From assembly GCA_028703645.1 (NCBI GenBank), contig JAQVML010000013.1, forward strand, positions 1-10,776: a stretch of 10,776 bases of DNA, read 5' to 3'. Position 1 is the stretch's first letter; every line of letters begins with the position of its first letter. Shown piece by piece: positions 1 through 5,521 of this stretch. The notes beneath the pieces are model-generated. The model saw only the letters and a program-made list of their open reading frames with translations, was not told the DNA's origin and ran no database searches. The stretch comes from Eubacteriales bacterium (GTDB lineage: Bacteria > Bacillota > Clostridia > Christensenellales > CAG-138). The position numbers were made by a program, and so were the translations under genes.

Positions 1-340
1 ACGCAAGCTTCAGCGCCTTGACCATGTTGCCTTTCAGCTTGAGGAGGCCGCCCATGAGCGCCTTCTGCGCGCCGAGCTCCGCGCGGGAGATCTTCGCGAA
101 GGTTTCGTATTCGCCGGAGATCACAAATTCCGCCTTGGGGCCTTCGCCCTCACCAACCTGCACGCTATCGACCTTGCCATCGGCAAAGCCGACGAAGAAA
201 TAGTGACTTTTCCCGTCCGGGCAGTTGAGATAGAGGTTGTTCATGGAGGAGGTGAGGTTGTTCATCTTGTCCGGGGTGAGTTGCGCACTCAGCCGTGCTT
301 CCACCTCGTTGCGCCAGTCTTGTGAGAGATACTTGACCAT
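1..340 (-). CDS. SCP2 sterol-carrier-like domain protein, C-terminus cut by window edge
   Basis: The frame opens with MVKYLSQDWRNEVEARLSAQ and runs 113 codons to the left edge, so only the N-terminal part is seen. The order of features fits the SCP2 sterol-transfer fold: an N-terminal helix, a strand-rich middle (YLNCPDGKSHYFFVGFADGK), then EFVISGEYETFAKISRAELG and the C-terminal helix with a G-x-L-K-x-K-G-N pattern (GGLLKLKGNM). Family members are small cytosolic proteins with a hydrophobic tunnel that binds lipids or acyl-CoA; the real ligand in bacteria is usually unknown. The ATG at 340 is chosen because AAGGAG lies nine bases upstream. It follows the TetR gene on the same strand after 113 bases with no clear terminator or promoter between them, so co-transcription and control by that regulator are plausible. 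Confidence 0.82.
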   Translation of the reverse strand, partial: MVKYLSQDWRNEVEARLSAQLTPDKMNNLTSSMNNLYLNCPDGKSHYFFVGFADGKVDSVQVGEGEGPKAEFVISGEYETFAKISRAELGAQKALMGGLLKLKGNMVKALKLA

Positions 341-378
341 GATGATATGCTCCTTTCCGATATGTGGTTTTTTATTGG

Positions 379-395
379 GAGAGAGATTCTCTCTC
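379..395. repeat. Perfect inverted repeat GAGAGAG-att-CTCTCTC
   Basis: Seven-base arms are separated by three bases, between the TetR gene and the SCP2-like gene, about 40 bases upstream of the latter's start. No U-run follows on either strand, so it does not look like a terminator. It could be an mRNA processing or stability hairpin, or a DNA-binding site. It does not resemble the palindrome in front of the TetR gene. Confidence 0.5.
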
Positions 396-453
396 GATGT
401 GCCTGCTCTTCCTAAATTGAATTGAAATGCTTTTCTTAATAAAGAAACGTAAT

Positions 454-1035
454 TTATACTTTCTTGATTCCGTTTAAAATCAGTTCCATCGTGATGGGCA
501 GATAGCGGCTCGTGTAGTCCTCTTCGCTGTTGATATACGTGTGTATGATGAAGTTTTTGTAGATCGAAAACAGCACCTCGCTGACCGCGGGCGCGTCCAC
601 GGTGCGAAATTCTCCCGTCTCCTGACCAAACACGAGTAACCGCTCGATCATCCGCACGGAATCGCGATTGATTTCCTCATAGGGATCGACCGTCGGGAAC
701 ATCGGAAAAATCTGCGGATCGTTCTTGAGCAGCGCGCAAAACTCCACATCCTGGGCAAGATAGAACAGCGCGCTCTCGCAAAGCGCGGTCATCTTCTCCT
801 GCGCGGTTGTTTTCGCGCTCACCGCTTGCTCCACGCTGGACTGCCAGCGCTTCATCACGTATGACACCGTTTGCTCGTAGAGATCGCGCTTGCTCGCGGC
901 GTAAGCATACATCGCGGTATTGGTCATGCCAAGCTCGCCCGCGATGTCCTCCAGCGTGGATTTTTTGTATCCATAACGGGAAAACACCTTCAGCGCCGCA
1001 TTGAGGATCATCTGTTCGTCGAGTTTGTTTCGCAT
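454..1035 (-). CDS. TetR/AcrR-family transcriptional regulator
   Basis: The 193-residue protein has the usual TetR length. Residues about 8-55 form the DNA-binding domain: helix 1 (MILNAALKVFSRYGYKKST), then the helix-turn-helix LEDIAGELGMTNTAMYAYAA followed by SKRDLYEQ, a pattern typical of the family. The C-terminal helical part is divergent and would hold the ligand pocket and dimer interface; the ligand cannot be read from sequence. The ATG at 1035 has AAAGGA about eight bases upstream. A strong promoter and a perfect palindrome lie in its leader, which points to autorepression. The SCP2-like gene directly downstream is the most likely second target. The FAD reductase further right is also possible, but it lacks an obvious copy of the palindrome. 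Confidence 0.92.
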   Translation of the reverse strand: MRNKLDEQMILNAALKVFSRYGYKKSTLEDIAGELGMTNTAMYAYAASKRDLYEQTVSYVMKRWQSSVEQAVSAKTTAQEKMTALCESALFYLAQDVEFCALLKNDPQIFPMFPTVDPYEEINRDSVRMIERLLVFGQETGEFRTVDAPAVSEVLFSIYKNFIIHTYINSEEDYTSRYLPITMELILNGIKKV

Positions 1036-1072
1036 ATTCGGTTTCCTTTGGTTTGTGATTGGTCAGATAAAG

Positions 1073-1084
1073 CGTTTATAAACG
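1073..1084. promoter_or_regulatory. Candidate TetR operator, CGTTTATAAACG
   Basis: This is a perfect 12-bp palindrome, 22 bases downstream of the -10 box (1106-1111) and 37 bases before the TetR start codon. A repressor bound here would block the transcript early. TetR proteins usually bind short palindromes near their own promoter, so the position fits autorepression. The assignment is inference; no second copy was found in the window. Confidence 0.55.
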
Positions 1085-1105
1085 AATGATTTGTTGTTTT
1101 ATTAA

Positions 1106-1133
1106 ATTATAACATAAACTTTTGCCAGCGCAA
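1106..1133 (-). promoter_or_regulatory. Extended -10 promoter of the TetR gene
   Basis: On the minus strand TATAAT (1106-1111) is preceded by TGT, giving the extended TGnTATAAT form. A weak -35 (TTGCGC, 1128-1133) lies 16 bases upstream. The predicted start is near 1099, leaving a leader of about 65 bases that includes the palindrome at 1073-1084. Confidence 0.7.
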
Positions 1134-1147
1134 GAGGAATTTTGTGC

Positions 1148-1178
1148 AAAAAAATCCCCCGCAGGATGGCTGCGAGGG
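1148..1178 (-). terminator. Rho-independent terminator after the AT-rich gene pair
   Basis: Read on the minus strand, CCCTCGCAG (1178-1170) pairs with CTGCGGGGG (1164-1156) around a five-base loop with one mismatch. It is followed by A and seven T (1154-1148). It lies about 65 bases after the stop of the membrane-protein gene and isolates that unit from the TetR promoter just beyond. Confidence 0.85.
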
Positions 1179-1244
1179 AAAAGGATTGTATCTCCTCTTT
1201 GCTTTTTTAAATTTGAAGTTGCCTACTCATCAAAAGCAGTCGCC

Positions 1245-1868
1245 TCAATCAACAACTTTATTCTGCTCCGCAATCAGCGCGCGGGCATGATACAGGATAG
1301 CTCTCAATATGCTCAGAATCATCAGAGGCGTATATAACATCACAAGCAGATTCCAAATCACATCCAGCGTCGGCATCCGGTAAAACAAGCTTGTCTCGCC
1401 GTCTGCTGTGCGTGTGATTTGATAGGAAAACATATTCTGACTATAAGTATATGCAACGCCGTTTTGCTCGTCGCCATTGCGCAGACGGCGGTTCTCGAAG
1501 AACGCGTCTTTGTCGGCTGTCGTGTACCGGTCGATTTCCTTGAGATTTCCCATTGCAGGGTCGCTTTGATCGATGTCATAGACCGTGATCTCATCATTTT
1601 GCGCGTAGTAGAGCAGGTTATCATCCGAAATGGCGATCGTATTTGCTTCGTCGAACTTCGGCAACACTTTGATGACTCCGTATTCCGTTGCGCAATACCC
1701 GCCTTCGGCATACATCAAATATACCCGCTCCTGATTGTCCACCGAGAACGCGTGTGGGAACCGATGAATGAGACCACTGGAATAGAACGCAAGCATGAAA
1801 ATGCTGAAAACGCAGAACGGGATTAGTTTGAATAATGCCGCTAACCGGACATCACTGCTTTTTACCAT
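1245..1868 (-). CDS. Unrecognised protein with two membrane segments; partner of the upstream gene
   Basis: The protein has 207 residues if translation starts at the ATG at 1868. That start is preferred over an upstream in-frame ATG because AAAGGAGG sits seven bases before it. Residues about 9-34 (ALFKLIPFCVFSIFMLAFYS) and 168-192 (IWNLLVMLYTPLMILSILRA) are strong hydrophobic helices. The roughly 130 residues between them are polar and strand-rich, with short repeated strand patterns (NTIAISDDNLLYYAQNDEIT) recalling part of a beta-propeller. The ATG overlaps the stop of the preceding gene (ATGGTAA), so the two are translationally coupled. A terminator follows. I do not recognise the family. 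Given the coupling, a membrane immunity or escort protein for the upstream product is a reasonable guess, but that is inference. Confidence 0.7.
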   Translation of the reverse strand: MVKSSDVRLAALFKLIPFCVFSIFMLAFYSSGLIHRFPHAFSVDNQERVYLMYAEGGYCATEYGVIKVLPKFDEANTIAISDDNLLYYAQNDEITVYDIDQSDPAMGNLKEIDRYTTADKDAFFENRRLRNGDEQNGVAYTYSQNMFSYQITRTADGETSLFYRMPTLDVIWNLLVMLYTPLMILSILRAILYHARALIAEQNKVVD

Positions 1869-3097
1869 TCCAAAACCTCCTTTACATATTTCTCCCAAGC
1901 GTCATAAATATTATATATCTTCCATGTTTCATCTTCTCCTGTTGGATCTACGAAGCTAAGCGTTTCTGAGCCACCCACATGCCCTTCTATAGGTAATTGA
2001 GAAGCCCCTACGCCTAATACGAGATCGACAGCAAATTTCTTTTTCCCTGACTTGTCTGTGAAGAAAGCAACATCTGCTCCAACAGTCAGAATCTCTCCAA
2101 TTGACCCTCCTAGTACGAATGAATGCCCTTCTAAGTCTCTCAATCTATCAGCGTTAGATACCGAAGCGAATGCCGTAATCGCTGCGCTCGGAATCCCAAA
2201 GTATTTCCCTCGACTTCTCAGTACTCCGATATCACCTGTTGAATCCATCGCAAATCCCGTATTGCCATTTACACCAGCTACGTAAAATATCGATGCATTA
2301 TCTTGCATTCCAAAACTTATAGTTCCTTCATCAATCAATTTCCCTGCTTCTTTCATCGGGATCAACGCAAGTGCGCTAGGTAAAATGTATTGAACCGCAA
2401 TAAAAGATTTTAGCAGATCCTTGGCAAGCGGAGCAACTTTGCTATATGTTTCAACATTGACGATTACTCCTCGCCTATATGGGAGGCGTGGTTTGTTTAA
2501 ATCATTTACTCGTTTGTCACTAGGGAGGTTATCACTGCCAGTATTCTTTTGTCCACCCGCCGATTCTAACAGTTTCTGTTCTTCTTTGTCGAGCTGCTCT
2601 AAAAACAAATTGCGTTGCAGGTTGCTTGCGAACGGAAGTTCATGGTTCTTCACACCAATACGCGCATTCGCGATATTCAGTAAATCAGACGATATCTGGT
2701 TAGCCTTTGCTTGAGTAATACCATATTGTGCTCTGTTTGCCTGAATATCCTGTATAATCGCAATTGTCTTAATTGATGTTGGCGCATTAAGTAGTTTCAT
2801 TTGCTCTTCGCCGGTAAGTCCGCTATTTTTCAGCGCATTTTGCTGCTGAAGGGCTGTCATATTTTCCCATTTTTCTACATCAAAATCATCTGGAAGCTTT
2901 TCTACGATAGCCGCTAACTCAGCATGCTCATCTGTAATGCCATTTGTTGAACTGCTCGCATTAGCTGGTACTCCTTTTGCATCTGGTTGCCCTTGTTGCC
3001 ATGGTCGTGCAAGCAAATCAGCCGAAGAGGTCTGTTTTTTTCCTTTTGCGGCACTTGGGATCGGATTGTTTTTATTTTGTTCAGATACTTTTGACAA
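1862..3097 (-). CDS. Large unrecognised protein, C-terminal part in the shifted frame; possible effector/toxin
   Basis: The 411 residues shown start at a TTG at 3097 with no ribosome site. The same frame stays open to 3193 (a stop lies at 3194-3196), with no ATG or GTG in that stretch. It is therefore probably the continuation of the 3130-3420 frame after a one-base shift. Residues 1-55 are polar and low-complexity. Residues 55-180 are helical and Gln/Leu/Ala-rich (IQANRAQYGITQAKANQISS). Residues 225-250 are hydrophobic. Residues 258-385 form a Gly-rich, strand-rich domain with the segments GIPSAAITAFASVSNADRLR and GHSFVLGGSIGEILTVGADV. It ends with an aromatic helix, NIYDAWEKYVKEVLEW. From memory this tail resembles C-terminal regions of RHS/WapA-like proteins in Clostridia. 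No catalytic motif is evident. Base composition is clearly more AT-rich than the flanks. Confidence 0.62.
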   Translation of the reverse strand: MSKVSEQNKNNPIPSAAKGKKQTSSADLLARPWQQGQPDAKGVPANASSSTNGITDEHAELAAIVEKLPDDFDVEKWENMTALQQQNALKNSGLTGEEQMKLLNAPTSIKTIAIIQDIQANRAQYGITQAKANQISSDLLNIANARIGVKNHELPFASNLQRNLFLEQLDKEEQKLLESAGGQKNTGSDNLPSDKRVNDLNKPRLPYRRGVIVNVETYSKVAPLAKDLLKSFIAVQYILPSALALIPMKEAGKLIDEGTISFGMQDNASIFYVAGVNGNTGFAMDSTGDIGVLRSRGKYFGIPSAAITAFASVSNADRLRDLEGHSFVLGGSIGEILTVGADVAFFTDKSGKKKFAVDLVLGVGASQLPIEGHVGGSETLSFVDPTGEDETWKIYNIYDAWEKYVKEVLEW

Positions 3098-3129
3098 CAG
3101 CGATGGATACTTAATATTATGTACTTTAT

Positions 3130-3420
3130 CTAGAATAATATTATTGTTTCGTGCTGTCTTATCTCCCTGGTTTTTGTTGTTTTCGAGATACCATTAGAAG
3201 CGCTCTCATCAGCTGAACGGGGTATTGTCCCGATTATTCTCTCTAAATCAGTTATAGTGCCAACGTTCGGAGAGCCACGCATATTTGAGTTGGCTGAATC
3301 GATAGAGGGGTTTTTCGGTACTGGAGTAGAAGTTGGGGTGTCTTCCGCCGTTTCTTTGAAAAGAAACGGTTTCTTTTTTGACGGCAACATAGAACTACTT
3401 GAGAAGTTACTTTTAAACAT
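3130..3420 (-). CDS. N-terminal part of the same split gene, low-complexity leader region
   Basis: The frame starts MFKSNFSSSSMLPSKKKPFL at the ATG at 3420, which has AGGAGG six bases upstream. An ATG 14 codons earlier lacks a site. It runs 96 codons to a TAG at 3130. The protein is Ser/Thr/Pro/Asn-rich with no signal peptide or membrane segment, so it reads as a disordered N-terminal arm rather than a complete protein. The last codons (after SKTT, near 3175) turn into an unrelated tail. The -1 frame from the same point reads KNQGDKTARNNN and continues into the 411-residue frame. An ancestral A6 run in place of the present A5 (T5 at 3171-3175 on the plus strand) would join the two into one protein of about 519 residues. 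Its good start site and promoter show this is the true beginning of the unit. Confidence 0.62.
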   Translation of the reverse strand: MFKSNFSSSSMLPSKKKPFLFKETAEDTPTSTPVPKNPSIDSANSNMRGSPNVGTITDLERIIGTIPRSADESASNGISKTTKTREIRQHETIILF

Positions 3421-3490
3421 TACTATCCTCCTGAAAATGTTTTCAAGAACATAGTAATACAAGATTTCTCAAATAATTATAAGAATTAAA

Positions 3491-3520
3491 ATTATAAGAA
3501 CGTATACGACAATTTCCCAA
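3491..3520 (-). promoter_or_regulatory. Promoter of the AT-rich two-gene unit
   Basis: On the minus strand TTGGGA (3515-3520) and TATAAT (3491-3496) are separated by 18 bases. A second TATAAT lies at 3476-3481 as part of a direct repeat (AATTATAAGAA at 3475-3485 and 3490-3500) and could be an alternative -10. The predicted leader is about 65 bases. Two short palindromes, CGTATACG (3501-3508, in the spacer) and TGTATATACA (3526-3535, upstream of -35), could be regulator sites. Confidence 0.6.
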
Positions 3521-3568
3521 AATATTGTATATACATGTTTCGCCTCGCATTTATGGCTTGCTTCAGAA

Positions 3569-4933
3569 TTACCCAACCCCGTTCTCCGCCATGCTTCCGC
3601 ACTTCTGCCAGAACGCCTCCGCACGGAGAACCCATTCGTCAAGCCCCGCCTCGCTAGCGGGGTATTCCGCATAGAGCGCCTCCGCCTGCGCGCCGTTTTT
3701 CATGCTGCGCAAAAGCGCGCGAATCGTGCGCACCCGCACCTTTCGCGTGAGGATGCCGCCGAGCAGGATGAGCACCATGCCCAGCATCTCTTTGGTGGAA
3801 AACGCCAGCGGTTCGCCGCGTCCAAGCGAGGCAAACGTCTTGTCGCTGAATATGATGTTATGCCGGAAGAAATAATCGTTCTCCTCCGCCGTGGTCGAAA
3901 GCGCACCGATCAGCGTCGCAAGCTGGCCCGCAAATGCTTTGCCTTGCGCGGCAATGTAGCGGGTGTTGATCGGCCAGAGCCGCGCGCGCGTGAGTGCCCC
4001 GCCCTCATTGAGCAGGCGGCTGACCTCCTCCGCCGCGATCTCCAACTGCACCATACTTGCGGTCACGCCCTCGCCCGCGGAAGGTTTGGTCAGGCACGCC
4101 GCGTCACCGGAAACGAAAAACCCGTCTGCGACAAAGAAATACGGCGGGCGGCGATACGGCGTCGTACCGCGCTCAATGCGCCTCACCGAATAGCGCGGCA
4201 GCTTCACCGCCTGCTGAAACGCCGCAAAGGACTTTTCCGCTTCTTCATACGAGAAGTTGGCGCCGACGCCGAGGATTGCGCTGTCCGCGCTGCCCTCCGG
4301 CGCTTCCCACGTTTTATAATATGTCCAGCCGCGTGTGCCGGTCACGTAATCCTTGGTATCGCGATAGACCACATAGCGCAGCACAACATAGAACATCTCG
4401 TCCTTTTGAATCGTAAAATTCTCCACGCCGTAGCCATCCGGCAGCTTCGTGCGCGCAACGGACGGAATGCCGGAGCAGTCCGCAACGAGCTTTGCGCCGA
4501 CCTCGCGGCGAACACCGTCCTGCTCATAGACCGCGCCCGAGATGCACCCGTCTTCATACAAAAAATCGACAAACGTCGCCTGATAGCGAATCTCCGCGCC
4601 CACCTCCTGCGCCCAGTGGTTGAGCCGCGCAATGTAGCGATGCATATGCATGCCGACAACGGTGCCGACGTTCGTTTTCGGATAGCGATCAAAGGCGGAA
4701 AACGTCTTGCCGCCGGAAAATGTAAACGCAAAATCGTCTGCTTCTTCCGGCAACGGCAGAGAGAAACGCGCAAAATCCGGCTTTCCAACGTGGAAGATAT
4801 CCAGTCTGCGCCCGAGTTTTTCCTTGGATTGCTGCTCCAGAATCAATACCCGGTGCCCCGCTTCCGCAAGTTTGCGCGCGAAATAGCTGCCCGCTGTTGC
4901 AGCGCCAATGATGAGAACGTCAACCTGTTCCAT
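3569..4933 (-). CDS. Geranylgeranyl-reductase-like FAD-dependent oxidoreductase
   Basis: The protein has 454 residues from the ATG at 4933, chosen because GGAGG lies five bases upstream and the dinucleotide-binding motif starts right after it. An open frame extends 28 codons further but without a ribosome site. Residues 5-34 (VLIIGAATAGSYFARKLAEA) are the FAD-binding Rossmann segment, with Ala replacing the middle Gly of GxGxxG. Residues 150-155 (VADCSG) match the second conserved strand. Residues 276-289 (GDAACLTKPSAGEG) are the GD motif that contacts the FAD ribityl chain. This order is typical of the family that reduces isoprenoid double bonds or hydroxylates aromatic substrates. A hydrophobic stretch near 385-396 may touch the membrane. 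The substrate is unknown; isoprenoid or quinone reduction is the best guess. It has its own promoter and no clear terminator after it. Confidence 0.85.
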   Translation of the reverse strand: MEQVDVLIIGAATAGSYFARKLAEAGHRVLILEQQSKEKLGRRLDIFHVGKPDFARFSLPLPEEADDFAFTFSGGKTFSAFDRYPKTNVGTVVGMHMHRYIARLNHWAQEVGAEIRYQATFVDFLYEDGCISGAVYEQDGVRREVGAKLVADCSGIPSVARTKLPDGYGVENFTIQKDEMFYVVLRYVVYRDTKDYVTGTRGWTYYKTWEAPEGSADSAILGVGANFSYEEAEKSFAAFQQAVKLPRYSVRRIERGTTPYRRPPYFFVADGFFVSGDAACLTKPSAGEGVTASMVQLEIAAEEVSRLLNEGGALTRARLWPINTRYIAAQGKAFAGQLATLIGALSTTAEENDYFFRHNIIFSDKTFASLGRGEPLAFSTKEMLGMVLILLGGILTRKVRVRTIRALLRSMKNGAQAEALYAEYPASEAGLDEWVLRAEAFWQKCGSMAENGVG

Positions 4934-5007
4934 AAACGCCTCCACGGAGAAAATTGTCGGCGCGCCATTGCGCCACGCACATGAAGTTGTATTTTGTTGA
5001 TAGAACC

Positions 5008-5016
5008 AGTATAGCA
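5008..5016 (-). promoter_or_regulatory. Extended -10 promoter of the FAD reductase gene
   Basis: On the minus strand TATACT (5008-5013) is preceded by TGC, giving the extended TGnTATACT form. I see no good -35 at the expected distance, which is usual for extended -10 promoters. The leader would be about 65 bases before the ATG at 4933. Confidence 0.6.
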
Positions 5017-5165
5017 TAAACGGCTGAAATTAATGATTTTGAGGAACGATTCTTTGTCCAGATTCAACCTTACATTGCATATTAATCGGCAATTTTTGAA
5101 TGCGGTGATTTCCGTGGATTTGTTCCCCCTCCGAAGGGAGTTGTTTCACTTGCTTGTAAGGCGCT

Positions 5166-5308
5166 GGCGGATAGTATCCGCCCCTACATCCGCTTTTGCG
5201 GAATAGCCCGCAACGCGAAGCCCAATGATTCGGTTTAACCCTAGATTTTCTGGTGCGCGTGTAGGGGCGAATATCATGTCAAGAGTAAGATAGTATCATT
5301 CGCCCGCG
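5166..5308. mobile_element. Degenerate MITE-like dispersed repeat
   Basis: The left end is a perfect palindrome, GGCGGATA-G-TATCCGCC (5166-5182), followed by CCTACA. The right end begins TGTAGGGGCGAATATCAT (5260-5277), which is the near reverse complement of the left-end sequence at 5171-5188, and closes with ATTCGCCCGCG. The ends are therefore inverted and each is itself palindromic. A small hairpin (TCCGC-TTTT-GCGGA, 5189-5202) lies inside. There is no coding frame of note. From memory, sequences of the form TGTAGGGGCG...CGCCCG are scattered through many gut Clostridia genomes as short non-autonomous repeats. The right end carries an extra 22 bases flanked by TATCAT. Confidence 0.55.
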
Positions 5309-5328
5309 AGTTTTGCGTAAGCAACATC

Positions 5329-5381
5329 AAAAAATCCGCCCCCAGCAAAGCAGAAGGCGGAAGTCATACCGTGGAAGGAGC
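5329..5381. repeat. 53-bp direct repeat, copy 1, with terminator hairpin on the minus strand
   Basis: This copy differs from 5432-5484 at one base (A instead of T at 5344). The arms 5336-5346 and 5350-5360 form an 11-bp stem on the minus strand, with wobble pairs and one U-U mismatch. It is followed by A and six T. It would act as a back-up terminator for the glnN-asnB operon. Confidence 0.75.
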
Positions 5382-5400
5382 AACCCATTCCCACAGCTGC

Positions 5401-5424
5401 ATTACTTTTCTCAGAAAAGGTAAT
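5401..5424. repeat. Hairpin between the two terminator repeats
   Basis: CTTTTCT and AGAAAAG are separated by one base and extended by ATTA/TAAT with a bulged G. It lies in the spacer between the two 53-bp units. Function unknown. Confidence 0.45.
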
Positions 5425-5430
5425 GAGCCG

Positions 5431-5463
5431 AAAAAAATCCGCCCCCTGCAAAGCAGAAGGCGG
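5431..5463 (-). terminator. Main rho-independent terminator of the glnN-asnB operon
   Basis: On the minus strand CCGCCTTCTGC (5463-5453) pairs with GCAGGGGGCGG (5449-5439) around a TTT loop. This gives an 11-bp stem in which two pairs are U-G wobbles. It is followed by A and seven T. It lies about 60 bases after the asnB stop codon. Confidence 0.9.
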
Positions 5464-5484
5464 AAGTCATACCGTGGAAGGAGC
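5432..5484. repeat. 53-bp direct repeat, copy 2
   Basis: 52 of 53 bases match copy 1 at 5329-5381, with a period of 103 bases. Besides the terminator hairpin it includes the left arm (ATACCGTGG, 5469-5477) of an inverted repeat whose right arm (CCACGGTAT, 5491-5499) survives only at this copy. Copy 1 has a decayed right arm. The unit was probably duplicated together with flanking sequence. Confidence 0.85.
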
Positions 5485-5521
5485 GAATTCCCACGGTATT
5501 CGAGGGTGCCAGGGTCAAGAA

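Noticed and set aside
3163..3170. GGGAGATA as a ribosome site for an independent start of the 411-residue protein
   Set aside because: No ATG, GTG or TTG in that frame lies at a suitable distance. The first usable-looking codon is a TTG some 70 bases further on.
3860..4984. Plus-strand open frame of about 370 codons opposite the FAD reductase
   Set aside because: The translation is Arg-rich and low in recognisable structure. The opposite strand has FAD-binding motifs, a ribosome site and a promoter.
5329..5484. CRISPR array
   Set aside because: There are only two repeat copies, 103 bases apart, and the repeat contains a rho-independent terminator. No cas genes are near.
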